This document shows positions 31,804 to 39,630 of a DNA stretch of 64,000 nucleotides, in pieces. The stretch is from Gammaproteobacteria bacterium (GTDB lineage Bacteria > Pseudomonadota > Gammaproteobacteria > Nevskiales > Nevskiaceae). The translations under genes were made by a program, and so were the position numbers. How positions within the stretch are numbered: position 1 is the first letter of the stretch; each line of letters begins with the position of its first letter. Location: positions 29,857-93,856 of the forward strand of contig JAPLSA010000009.1 in assembly GCA_026398815.1 (NCBI GenBank), in the 5' to 3' direction. The notes under the pieces are model-generated. The model had not been told where the DNA came from and searched no databases. It was given only the letters and a program-made list of their open reading frames with translations.

Positions 31804-31827
31804 CACGTGATCGCCGTTAACCACGTG
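31804..31827 (-). promoter_or_regulatory. 5' leader hairpin with hexaloop in narK mRNA
   Basis: On the minus strand, CACGTGGTT and GATCACGTG pair over 9 bp (two G-U pairs) and leave the six-base loop AACGGC. It begins almost at the predicted start of the sigma-54 transcript. Hexaloops with A at position 1 and G at 4 are the recognition element of ANTAR antiterminators. No terminator follows in this 79-base leader, so a regulatory role is uncertain. Confidence 0.45.
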
Positions 31828-31837
31828 CGCCATTCAA

Positions 31838-31851
31838 GCAAGACACGTGCC
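31838..31851 (-). promoter_or_regulatory. sigma-54 promoter of the nitrate assimilation operon
   Basis: Read on the minus strand: GGCACGTGTCTTGC, a near-consensus -24/-12 element with GG and GC twelve bases apart. The predicted start point is near 31826, about 79 bases before the narK start codon. Confidence 0.85.
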
Positions 31852-31928
31852 GTGACCTGAGGCCTTATCAATCAAGGAGATGCCTGCGGCTGCCGGCCCG
31901 CTGCACCGGCGGCGACAGGCGATGCACC

Positions 31929-31943
31929 GCACCGCCGGGGTGC
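31929..31943. promoter_or_regulatory. NtrC-type enhancer site
   Basis: GCACC-GCCGG-GGTGC matches the NtrC dyad (GCACC-N5-GGTGC) exactly. It is centred about 110 bases upstream of the predicted sigma-54 start point, the usual enhancer distance. This indicates nitrogen-limitation control of narK-nirBD-nasA. Confidence 0.75.
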
Positions 31944-32233
31944 GCGTGCACCGATCTGGGGCTGGTCGGGCGGACAGCAGCCGTGATGCGCCGGCCGCCG
32001 GGCTGCCGCAGCCGGCGGTGGCCTGCACCTTGGCAGGCCGTGGCCCGGCGGCCGGCGGCGCCGGCATCAAGGCGGCCAGCTCATGGCTGGCAGGCTTCTT
32101 GCTGCACCGGCTCGGTGGCGCCCAGCGCGCCTGTGACTTGGCCATAGCCGCCCGAGTCGCACCGGACACCGAGGTCCCGATGGCCAGCGTTTCGTCGCTG
32201 GCAGGTTCCCTCCCACTGTCCGGAGTTCCCGCC

Positions 32234-32347
32234 ATGTCCCGTTCCACCACCGCGCGCCCGATCAACCTGCTGGAGATCGCCGCGATCCTCGCCGCCGCCG
32301 CCCTGCAGCTGACCGCCACGCTGCTGTGGCTGCACGACCTCGGCTAG
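32234..32347 (+). CDS. 37-residue single-helix membrane microprotein
   Basis: A short frame of 37 residues: an N-terminal MSRSTTARPINLLE followed by about 18 hydrophobic residues (IAAILAAAALQLTATLLW) and HDLG. CGGAG lies upstream at 32221-32225. It ends 14 bases before the next gene and so looks like the first cistron of the TPR/ExbBD cluster. Such one-helix proteins often modulate membrane complexes. No homolog is recognised. It could instead be leader DNA that happens to be open. Confidence 0.5.
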   Translation: MSRSTTARPINLLEIAAILAAAALQLTATLLWLHDLG

Positions 32348-32361
32348 AGGCCACGCCCGTC

Positions 32362-34059
32362 ATGAACCGACCGTTCGCCGCGCTGTGCCTGCTGCTGGCC
32401 GCCGCCACGCTGGGCAGCCGCGCGACGGCCGCCGAACTGGACGCTGCGGCGCGCCAGGCGCTCGATCTCGACTTGGCCGCCAGCCGGCTGGCCGGCGCGC
32501 CGGTGGCCGGCCTGACCGTCTATGTCGGCAGCAGCGCGCAGGACAGCCGCCTGCGCGAGGTCTGGGTGCAGATCGACAGCCAGCCGCTGACCCGCTACCT
32601 GTTTTCCCAGCGCGAAAGCGATGCGCTCAGCGCCGGCGGCCTGCACGTGCTGCTGGCCGAGACGCTGACGCCGGGTCGGCATCGGGTCCGCGCGCAGGCG
32701 GCGGCGGTCGGCCTCGACCCGCGCCGCAGCGATGACCGCAGCCGCGCCCAGGTCGAGATCGAGATCGACAAGGGCGATGCCCCGGTCGAATTGCAGCTGA
32801 GCTGGACGCCGGCCGCCTATGTCGGCAAGGCCGCGCTGAAGGCGCAGACGCGCCAGCGCAGCGACGCCCCGCTGGCCGCCGCCGCCAGCGGCGGCGGCCG
32901 CTACCAGGCCGGCGCCAGCGACGATCCCCGGCTGCGCGCCATCCGCTTCCTCGACGCCACCGGCCGCCGCTATCGCGCCGAGCGGGCCTTGCGCGAGCTG
33001 CAGCTCGCCGTGCCCGGGCTCGCTCGCCCGGACGCGATGCCGCTGGCGGAGACCGCCGCGCCCGCCTACGGCGCCTACAACAGCGCCGTCAGCGGCGGCG
33101 TGGCGGCCGGTCTGGAGCCGCTGGCCAGCGGCTGCAGCGACGCGCCCAGCCTGTTCTGCGATCGCGCCAACAGCACGCTCGGCTACGCGCTGCTCGATCA
33201 GGGCGAGGGCCTGAAGGCGGCCGACGCCTTCCGCCGGGTGCGTGCACCTGGCCCGTATGCGACCTCGGCGCTGCTCGGGCTCGGCTGGGCGCTGCTGGCG
33301 ACCCCCGACGCCCGGGCCGCCGCCAAGGCCGAGCCGCAGGCCGCGCGGCCGGGCCGCGAGCCGCGCCATGCCGTGCGGGTGATGGAGGCCGAGGAACGCG
33401 GCAACGCCATCCGCGCCGCGCTGGTGCCGTGGATCGAACTGATCGGCCGCGACCCGACCGACCCGGCGGTGCAGGAAGGGCAGGTGGCGATCGCCTGGGC
33501 GCTGGCCGAACTCGGTGCCCAGGCGCAGGCGCAGGACTACTACAACCGCGCGATCAAGCAGCTCACCGATCTGCTCGCGCGCGTCGACAAGGCCAAGGCG
33601 GAGCTGGCCCGTGCGCCGCTGCTGGCACCGGTGCTCGACAGCCCGCCGGAGCAGGCCTGGCACTGGGCGCTGGCCGATCGCCTGCCGGATCCGCGCTGGT
33701 GGGTGCTGCCGATCGGCGACGCCCCGGAAACCTTTCACCTGGAAGCCCTGCTGCAGCAGCTGACGTTCCGCGAACGCCTCGTGCAGCTGCAGGACGCCCA
33801 CGAAGCGGGCGCGGCGCTGCGCAGCCAGCGTGCCCGGTTGCTGGCGCTCGAGGCGCCGGAGGCGCGGGCGCTGGCGGCGCAGATCGACACTCTGCTGCCG
33901 GCCCTCGATGCCGCAGTCCGCGAGCAGAGCCGGCAGGTCGACCGGCTGGCGCTGGCCGAACTGCTGGCGATCAAGAAGCAGGCGCAGCAGTCGCTGGTCG
34001 AAGCACGCTTCGGGCTGGTGCAGCTGTACGACCGCGTTGCCGAGGTGGCCTCGAAATGA
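32362..34059 (+). CDS. exported protein of the TPR/ExbBD envelope cluster (N-terminal beta domain plus helical repeats)
   Basis: A 565-residue protein with a signal peptide ending about residue 24 (ATAAE). Residues 50-150 look like beta strands (GLTVYVGSS, REVWVQIDSQPLTRYLF, GRHRVRAQA). The rest is helical and repeat-like (LGYALLDQGEGLKAADAFRRV, VAIAWALAELGAQAQAQDYYNRAI) and ends in a long Gln/Leu-rich coiled-coil-like stretch. I do not recognise a named family. It overlaps the next gene by ATGA, so it belongs to the operon and probably acts in the periplasm as a scaffold. ATG 32362 opens the signal peptide. Confidence 0.8.
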   Translation: MNRPFAALCLLLAAATLGSRATAAELDAAARQALDLDLAASRLAGAPVAGLTVYVGSSAQDSRLREVWVQIDSQPLTRYLFSQRESDALSAGGLHVLLAETLTPGRHRVRAQAAAVGLDPRRSDDRSRAQVEIEIDKGDAPVELQLSWTPAAYVGKAALKAQTRQRSDAPLAAAASGGGRYQAGASDDPRLRAIRFLDATGRRYRAERALRELQLAVPGLARPDAMPLAETAAPAYGAYNSAVSGGVAAGLEPLASGCSDAPSLFCDRANSTLGYALLDQGEGLKAADAFRRVRAPGPYATSALLGLGWALLATPDARAAAKAEPQAARPGREPRHAVRVMEAEERGNAIRAALVPWIELIGRDPTDPAVQEGQVAIAWALAELGAQAQAQDYYNRAIKQLTDLLARVDKAKAELARAPLLAPVLDSPPEQAWHWALADRLPDPRWWVLPIGDAPETFHLEALLQQLTFRERLVQLQDAHEAGAALRSQRARLLALEAPEARALAAQIDTLLPALDAAVREQSRQVDRLALAELLAIKKQAQQSLVEARFGLVQLYDRVAEVASK

Positions 34060-36923
34060 ACATTTCCCGCCTGCATCGTGTGCTGATCGCGGCGGCGCTG
34101 GCCGCCTGGAGCAGCGCCGTGACAGCCGCCGATCCGGTGTCCACCGTCGGCTCCACTACCGAGACCAATGGCCTGCAACGCAACGGCCGCTTCGTGGTGC
34201 GCACGCCGTCGATCCTGCGCCCCGGCATGCAGCAGCAGGTGCCGCCGAACCCGCTGGCGGCGATTGCCCAGTACGACCACATCCTGGAAATCCCGACCAG
34301 CGCCGCCAACCGCGCTGAGGCGCTGCGCCGGGGCGCCGACCTGCGCGTGCAGCTGGCCGATGTCGATGGCGAGCCGAACCTGCCGGTGCTGCGCAAGGCC
34401 ATTGCGATGTACCAGGCGCTGCTGCGCGAAGCACCGGACTACCCGCTCAACGACCGTGCGCTGTACCAGCTGGCGCGTGCCCAGCAGGCGGTCGGCGAGG
34501 TCGACGCGGCGATCGCCAGCCTGCAGCAGCTGGGCGCCGGCTATCCGTATTCGTTCCGCGCGCCGGACGGCCTGTTCCGTGCCGGCGAGCTGCTGTTCCA
34601 GCGCAACCGTTTTGCCGAGGCCGAGGCCGCCTACCGGCAGGTGCTGGCCCAGGGACCGTCGACGCCGTACTTCGAGCCGGTGCAGTACAAGTTCGGCTGG
34701 GCGCTGGTACGGCAGGGCAAGTACGCCGAGGCGCTGACGCCGTTCTTCGCGATCCTCGACCGCGAACTGCCGCCCGGCACGCTCGATGATCCGGCGCCGG
34801 CGCTGGCGGCGCTGAAGCCGGCCCAGGCCGAAGTGGTGCGCGATGTGCTGAAGGTCACCGGCCGCTCGCTGGCCGCGCTCGGCGGCGGCAGCAGCCTGAA
34901 CAGCCGCTTCCAGCAGGCCGGCAGCGAGCCGCGCTACGCCACGCTGCTGTACAGCGCGCTGGCCGGCCAGCTGCTCGATCAGCAGCGCTACACCGAAGCC
35001 GCCGAGGCCAGCCTGGCGTTCGTCAGCCGCCATCCGCAGCACCCGCTGGCGCCGTCGTTCGAGACGCGGGCGATGGCCGCCTACCAGCAAGGCGGCTTCA
35101 CCGACCTGCTGGCCGCTGCCAAGGCGGGTTACGTCGAGCGCTACGCGCCCGGCAGCCGCTACTGGGGCACGGCCACGCCGAGCGCCGAGGTGCTGGCGGC
35201 GCTGAAGGGTAATCTCGGCGACCTGGCCCGCCATCACCATGCACGCGCGCAGGCCCGGCCGGCGACCGAGGCAGAAGCCCGCAAGGCCGATTTCGCCGCC
35301 GCCGCCGGCTGGTACGGCCGCAGCCTGAGCCTGTTCCCGAACGATCCCGACGCTGCCCAGGTGGCGCTGCTGCAGGCCGATGCGCTGTTCGACGGCGGCC
35401 AGATCGAAGCCGCCGCCCGCCAGTACGAGCGCGCCGCCTACGAGCTGCCGGGCAGCCAGACGTCGGCGCAGTCGCCGGCCACCGCGCTGGCGGCGGTGCA
35501 GGCCTGGCAGCGGCTGGCCGGCGACAGCCGCGATGCCGCCCGCAGCGCGGCGCTGCGCGAATCGGTGCGCGCCTCGCTGCGCCTGGCCGACCAGTTCCCG
35601 GCGCATCCGCAATGGGCGACGAGCCTGACTCGCGCCGCCGGCGATCTGCTCAGCCTTGGCGATGCCGAAGCGGCGTTCACGGTCGCCAGCCGGGTGCTGG
35701 CAGCGCGGCCGCCGGCGGCGCCGGAACTGCGGCGCGAGATGCTCGGCGTGGTCGCCGATGCCCGCTACCGGCAGCAGCAGTACGCCGCCGCCGAAAGCGC
35801 CTACGGTGATCTGCTGAAGCTGCTGCCGGCCCAGGACCCGCAGCGCAAGCCAGTGACTGACCGGCTGGCGCGGGCGATCTACGAGCAGGCGGCGGTCGCC
35901 CGCGATGGCGGCGATCTGAAAGCCGCCGCGCTGGCCTTCCAGCGGGTCGGTACGGTGGCGCCGGAAGCCGAGATCCGCGCGGCGGCCGACTACGACGCCG
36001 CCTCCGCCTGGGTCGAGCTGAAGGACTGGCGCAATGCCGCGCGCAGCCTCGAAGCGTTCCGCAGCCGTCATCCGGCACATCCGCTGGCGCTCGACGCCGA
36101 AAAGAAGCTGGCCGTGGTCTACGGCAACGACCAGCAGCCGGCGCGCGCGGCGGCGGTCTACGCCCAGCTGGCCGAGCGCGAGCCGCTGGCCCCCGATCTG
36201 CGCCGCGAGGCGCTGTGGCTGGCGGCGCAGGACTACCAGAAGGCCGGCGACAGCCGGTCGGCAGCGGCCCAGTTCGAACGCTATGCCGAGCGCTATCCGC
36301 AGCCGCTCGACCGCGCCCAGGAAGCGCGCCGCAGCCTTGCCGAGATCGCCCGCCTGCAGCTGCGCGATCCGGCCCGCCAGCAGTTCTGGCTGCAGGCGAT
36401 CGTCGACGCCGATGGTCCGGACAGCGCCAGGGCCGCCGACACGCCGGCCCGGCGGATCGCCGCGCAGGCCAGCCTCGAACTCGGCCAGGCCGGTGCCGCG
36501 CGGGCCGCGCTGCTGCGCCTGGGCCTGCCGCTGGAGGCCAGCCTGGCGATGCGCCGCAAGGCGATCGAGGCGGCCGTGCAGCTGCTCGATCGGGCCGCCA
36601 CCTACGGCTATGCCGAGGTGACCACGGCGGCGACCCATGAACTGGCCACCGTCTGGCGCGATTTCGGCCGCGCCATCCTGCAGTCCGACCGGCCGGGCGG
36701 TCTGAGCACCGACGCGCGCGAGCAGTACCAGCTGCTGTTGGAAGAGCAGGCCAACACCTTCGACGAGAAAGCCATGAAGGCCTATGAAGCGAACCTGGCC
36801 TATCTGCGCCAGGGCGTCTGGAACGACTGGGTCCGCAAGAGCAGTCTCGCGCTCAGCGAGATCGCCCCGGCCCGCTACGGCAAGAACGTGCGTCTGGAGG
36901 ACCGTTATGACGCCATCCATTAA
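34056..36923 (+). CDS. large periplasmic TPR protein
   Basis: A 955-residue protein with a signal peptide (cleavage near SAVTAA, about residue 25). It contains at least a dozen TPR-like helix pairs, e.g. AIAQYDHILEIP, LYQLARAQQAVGEVDAAIASLQQL, FRAGELLFQRNRFAEAEAAYRQVL and AAESAYGDLLKLLP. The C-terminal 150 residues are longer helices. It overlaps the upstream gene by four bases and the downstream lipoprotein gene by 17. Large TPR proteins of this kind occur beside ExbB/ExbD-type motors, for example GltD/GltE in the Myxococcus gliding apparatus. That relationship is inferred from composition only. Confidence 0.85.
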   Translation: MNISRLHRVLIAAALAAWSSAVTAADPVSTVGSTTETNGLQRNGRFVVRTPSILRPGMQQQVPPNPLAAIAQYDHILEIPTSAANRAEALRRGADLRVQLADVDGEPNLPVLRKAIAMYQALLREAPDYPLNDRALYQLARAQQAVGEVDAAIASLQQLGAGYPYSFRAPDGLFRAGELLFQRNRFAEAEAAYRQVLAQGPSTPYFEPVQYKFGWALVRQGKYAEALTPFFAILDRELPPGTLDDPAPALAALKPAQAEVVRDVLKVTGRSLAALGGGSSLNSRFQQAGSEPRYATLLYSALAGQLLDQQRYTEAAEASLAFVSRHPQHPLAPSFETRAMAAYQQGGFTDLLAAAKAGYVERYAPGSRYWGTATPSAEVLAALKGNLGDLARHHHARAQARPATEAEARKADFAAAAGWYGRSLSLFPNDPDAAQVALLQADALFDGGQIEAAARQYERAAYELPGSQTSAQSPATALAAVQAWQRLAGDSRDAARSAALRESVRASLRLADQFPAHPQWATSLTRAAGDLLSLGDAEAAFTVASRVLAARPPAAPELRREMLGVVADARYRQQQYAAAESAYGDLLKLLPAQDPQRKPVTDRLARAIYEQAAVARDGGDLKAAALAFQRVGTVAPEAEIRAAADYDAASAWVELKDWRNAARSLEAFRSRHPAHPLALDAEKKLAVVYGNDQQPARAAAVYAQLAEREPLAPDLRREALWLAAQDYQKAGDSRSAAAQFERYAERYPQPLDRAQEARRSLAEIARLQLRDPARQQFWLQAIVDADGPDSARAADTPARRIAAQASLELGQAGAARAALLRLGLPLEASLAMRRKAIEAAVQLLDRAATYGYAEVTTAATHELATVWRDFGRAILQSDRPGGLSTDAREQYQLLLEEQANTFDEKAMKAYEANLAYLRQGVWNDWVRKSSLALSEIAPARYGKNVRLEDRYDAIH

Positions 36924-37572
36924 GACGGCGGTGGTCGCCGTGACGCTCGCCGCGCTGCTGGCCGCCTGCAGCACGCCGGCGCGCCGGCCGCTGGTGGCGC
37001 GCAAGGCGGCGGAGCCGGTGCCGGTCGCCACGCCGGCGCCGATCCTGGCGCCGCCGGCCAACGGCAAGCCGCCGGCCGACGAGCGCTTCCGCAACGCGCT
37101 CGGGCTGATGGAAGACCACCGGCCGCAGGAAGCGCAGGCGGCGCTGCAAAGCCTGCTGAAGGATTACCCGGACCTGTCCGGCCCGCTGACCGACGCCGGC
37201 ATCCTCTACGCGCACGCCAAGCAGCGCGACAAGGCGCTGGCGCACTTCCAGCGCGCCATCAAGGCCAACCCGGCCAACATCGTGGCGCTGAACTGGAGCG
37301 GCGCGCTGTACCGCGAGGCCGGCGACCACGGGCGCGCCGAGAAAGCCTGGCTGCAGGCGCTGGCGGTGAAGCCGGATTACCCGGCAGCGGCGCTGAACCT
37401 GGCGATCCTCTACGACGTGTCGATGCATCGCCCGGCCGAGGCGCTGCAGTACTACCGCCGCTATCAGGAGCTGATCGGCCGCGAGGACCTGATCGTCACC
37501 GCCTGGGTGCGGGAGCTGGAAGGTCGCCCGGCGCAGCTGGCCAGCGCCGCCGGCGACGGAGCCGCACGATGA
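36907..37572 (+). CDS. TPR lipoprotein
   Basis: A 221-residue lipoprotein: the lipobox LLAAC sits at about residue 21, followed by a Pro/Ala linker and then three to four TPR units (about 60-190), including AGILYAHAKQRDKALAHFQRAI and LYREAGDHGRAEKAWLQAL. It would be anchored in the inner or outer membrane facing the periplasm. It starts inside the preceding TPR gene (17-base overlap) and overlaps the next by ATGA. It is likely a structural partner of the large TPR protein. Confidence 0.88.
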   Translation: MTPSIKTAVVAVTLAALLAACSTPARRPLVARKAAEPVPVATPAPILAPPANGKPPADERFRNALGLMEDHRPQEAQAALQSLLKDYPDLSGPLTDAGILYAHAKQRDKALAHFQRAIKANPANIVALNWSGALYREAGDHGRAEKAWLQALAVKPDYPAAALNLAILYDVSMHRPAEALQYYRRYQELIGREDLIVTAWVRELEGRPAQLASAAGDGAAR

Positions 37573-37886
37573 GCGCGCGCGCGATGCCGCTGCTGGCGCT
37601 GCTGCTGGTCGCCGGCCTGGCGGCCGCCGACGCGCCCGCGGCCGCTGTGTCCAGCCGCGCCGAGCCGGTCAAGGCCGGCGCCACCATCGTCGGCGACAAC
37701 GAGGCCGCGATCGGCCTGTACCTGACGCCGTGGAAGGACGAAGAGCCGCTGCCGCCGGGCCGCAATCCGTCGAACTTCACGATCGCGCCAGCACCGGCCG
37801 ATGCCGCTGCCGACCGTGCGCGACTCGATGCGCTCGACAGCATCGACAGCTACCGGCGCGCGCGCCGCCATTCCTTCGGCAACTGA
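37569..37886 (+). CDS. small exported protein of the TPR/ExbBD cluster
   Basis: A 105-residue protein with signal peptide MSARAMPLLALLLVAGLAAAD. The mature part contains IVGDNEAAIGLYLTPWKDEEP and a basic C-terminus (SYRRARRHSFGN). There is no recognised domain. It overlaps the TPR lipoprotein gene by ATGA and precedes the ExbB-type gene by 20 bases, so it is conserved in position with the motor genes here. Its function is unknown; it may be a small periplasmic adaptor. Confidence 0.75.
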   Translation: MSARAMPLLALLLVAGLAAADAPAAAVSSRAEPVKAGATIVGDNEAAIGLYLTPWKDEEPLPPGRNPSNFTIAPAPADAAADRARLDALDSIDSYRRARRHSFGN

Positions 37887-37906
37887 ACCACGAGGTACTT
37901 GCGCCC

Positions 37907-38560
37907 ATGAACGTCCTGACCGTGATCGTCCACTTCTTCCAGCAGGGCGGCGTGTTCATGTATCCGATCGCGCTGGTGCTGCTGGCGGTCGTCGCGGTCA
38001 GCGCCGAGCGGCTGCTGTTCCTGCTGACCGCCGAGCGCGAGCACCGCGCGCTGCTGAAGGCGCTGGCGCCGCTGATGGCGCGTGGCGACCTGCCGGCGAT
38101 CGACGCGCTGCTGGCCGCCTCGCCGGCGGCGATCGCCCGGGTGCTGGAAGGCGCGATCGACCGCGCCCGCGTCGACAGCCGCCGCAGCGAACTGGAAATC
38201 GCCACCGAGCAGGGGCTGATGGATGTGCTGCCGGCCTTCGAAAGCCGCACCCACTACCTGGCCACGCTGTCCAACATGTCGACCCTGCTGGGCCTGCTCG
38301 GCACCGTGCTCGGCCTGATCGGCGCGTTCGCGGCGCTGGGCGCGGCCGACCCGGCGCAGAAGGCCGACCTGCTGTCGTCCGGCGTCTCGGAAGCGATGAA
38401 CTGCACGGCCTTCGGCCTGATGGTGGCGATTCCGGCGCTGTTCCTGCACGCCCATATGCAGAGCCGCACGACGCGGCTGATCGACAGCCTGGAATCGGTG
38501 TGCTCGCGCTTTGTCAGCGCCATCAGCGGCCGGCCGCCGGCACCGACGGCGGCGGCCTGA
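37907..38560 (+). CDS. ExbB/TolQ/MotA-type proton channel protein
   Basis: A 217-residue inner-membrane protein with three helices: about 12-35 (QGGVFMYPIALVLLAVVAVS), about 120-145 (YLATLSNMSTLLGLLGTVLGLIGAF) and about 160-185 (SGVSEAMNCTAFGLMVAIPALFLHA). The GLLGTVLGLIGAF and EAMNCTAFGLMVAIPA motifs are hallmarks of the ExbB/TolQ family. With the two ExbD-type proteins that follow it would form the proton-driven stator, the counterpart of AglR in Myxococcus. Confidence 0.92.
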   Translation: MNVLTVIVHFFQQGGVFMYPIALVLLAVVAVSAERLLFLLTAEREHRALLKALAPLMARGDLPAIDALLAASPAAIARVLEGAIDRARVDSRRSELEIATEQGLMDVLPAFESRTHYLATLSNMSTLLGLLGTVLGLIGAFAALGAADPAQKADLLSSGVSEAMNCTAFGLMVAIPALFLHAHMQSRTTRLIDSLESVCSRFVSAISGRPPAPTAAA

Positions 38561-38563
38561 ACT

Positions 38564-39154
38564 GTGGCATTGCCCGTGCCGATGACCGGGCTGGCCGCCA
38601 TCGCCGACATCGGCCGCGCGGCCGATCCGCAGGCCGACGACGAGGCGCGGCGCGGCGGCCGGCGTGCCCGCCGTGTGCGCCGCCAGCTGCGGCTGCGGCG
38701 CGACGACGAGCTGAACATCGTGTCGATGATCGATGTCTTCGCGGTGCTGATGTTCTTCCTGCTGGTGACCTCCTCGATCAGCGCGGCGCGCCTCAAGGCG
38801 CTGGCGCTGGACCTGCCGGCCACGACGCTGGCCCGCGAGGTCCGGCCCCTGGCGCGGCCGAGCCTGCAACTGCTGGCCGACGGCCTGCGGGTCGACATCG
38901 GCGACGGCCGCGTGCAGCGGCTGCGGCCGGACGACGGCGTGCGGCTGTCGGCGCTGCTGCTGGCCGCCAAGCAGCGGGCGCCCGCGCAGGACGGCCTCGA
39001 CCTGCGGGTGGCGCCGGACATCGCCTATGACCGCGTGGTGGCGGTGATCGACGCATTGCGTGCGGTCAGCCCGCAGGCGCGGGCCGCCGGCTATCCGGAC
39101 GAACTCTTCCCGAAGCTTGCGATCGGCGAAGCGGCGGCCGGGGCGCGTCGATGA
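38564..39154 (+). CDS. ExbD/TolR-type protein, first copy
   Basis: A 196-residue protein with an Arg-rich cytoplasmic N-tail of about 48 residues, then one helix (NIVSMIDVFAVLMFFLLVTS) with the conserved proton-relay Asp in SMIDVF, and a periplasmic domain. GTG 38564 sits three bases after the ExbB-type stop; ATG 38582 is the alternative. The periplasmic domain and Ala-rich end are longer than in typical ExbD. It overlaps the second ExbD copy by ATGA. Confidence 0.88.
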   Translation: MALPVPMTGLAAIADIGRAADPQADDEARRGGRRARRVRRQLRLRRDDELNIVSMIDVFAVLMFFLLVTSSISAARLKALALDLPATTLAREVRPLARPSLQLLADGLRVDIGDGRVQRLRPDDGVRLSALLLAAKQRAPAQDGLDLRVAPDIAYDRVVAVIDALRAVSPQARAAGYPDELFPKLAIGEAAAGARR

Positions 39155-39630
39155 GTTCCGGACGCCGACTGCGCCGGGACCTGCGCGGCCTGCGCAGCGG
39201 CGGTGCCGTGGTGTTGAACATCGTGTCGCTGATCGACGTGTTCGCGATTCTGGTGTTCTACCTGCTGGTCAACGCGCTGAACGCCGAGACCGTGCCGGTG
39301 CCGCCGACGCTGAAGCTGCCCGATTCGCAGGCCCGCGCCGTGCCGAAGCCGAGCGTGGCGATCAGCATCAGCGAGCAGGAGATCCGCCTTGACGGCCGCC
39401 TGATCGGCCAGCTCGAGGATGCCGAGACCCTCCGCCGGCTGCGCGCGGCGCTGCAGGCGTCGGCGGCAGCGGCGGATACCGAGGCCGACATCAACATCGT
39501 CGCCGACAAGCGCCTGCCGTTCCGGGTGCTGAACACCGTGATGACGGCCTGTGCCGGCGCGCGCTACGGCCATGTCTCGCTGGCCGTGGTCGAGAAGCCG
39601 GCTGTGCCGGTGCCGGCGGGCGGCGCCTGA
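39151..39630 (+). CDS. ExbD/TolR-type protein, second copy
   Basis: A 159-residue protein with a short basic N-tail, one helix (NIVSLIDVFAILVFYLLVNA) carrying the conserved Asp in SLIDVF, and a periplasmic domain ending in Pro/Ala. It is a diverged paralogue of the previous gene: the helix is clearly alike and the rest is not. Two distinct ExbD-type proteins per ExbB-type protein is also the AglR-AglQ-AglS arrangement. It starts within the upstream stop (ATGA) and its stop overlaps the next ATG by one base. Confidence 0.88.
   Translation: MSSGRRLRRDLRGLRSGGAVVLNIVSLIDVFAILVFYLLVNALNAETVPVPPTLKLPDSQARAVPKPSVAISISEQEIRLDGRLIGQLEDAETLRRLRAALQASAAAADTEADINIVADKRLPFRVLNTVMTACAGARYGHVSLAVVEKPAVPVPAGGA

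Larger units (their letters stand above)
31748..32233. other. intergenic control region of the nitrate assimilation operon
   Basis: This 486-base stretch carries a sigma-54 promoter, a 5' leader hairpin and an NtrC-type enhancer for narK, leftwards, and presumably a promoter for the rightward envelope cluster. Open frames on both strands here (for example 31834-32319 minus) are low-complexity and unsupported. A second, imperfect GCACC-N5-GGTGG site lies at 32104-32118. I see no riboswitch that I can name. Confidence 0.6.

Noticed and set aside
32190..32233. Cobalamin-riboswitch-like string (TCCCACTGTC region)
   Set aside because: No surrounding B12-box or conserved core; the resemblance is limited to a few bases.
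31834..32319. 161-residue minus-strand frame upstream of narK
   Set aside because: Overlaps the sigma-54 promoter and NtrC site; no domain, no ribosome site, and biased composition.
33735..37094. 1119-residue antisense frame over the TPR genes
   Set aside because: Shadow of GC-rich codons; the plus-strand genes have signal peptides, TPR motifs and tight overlaps, while this frame has no recognisable domain.
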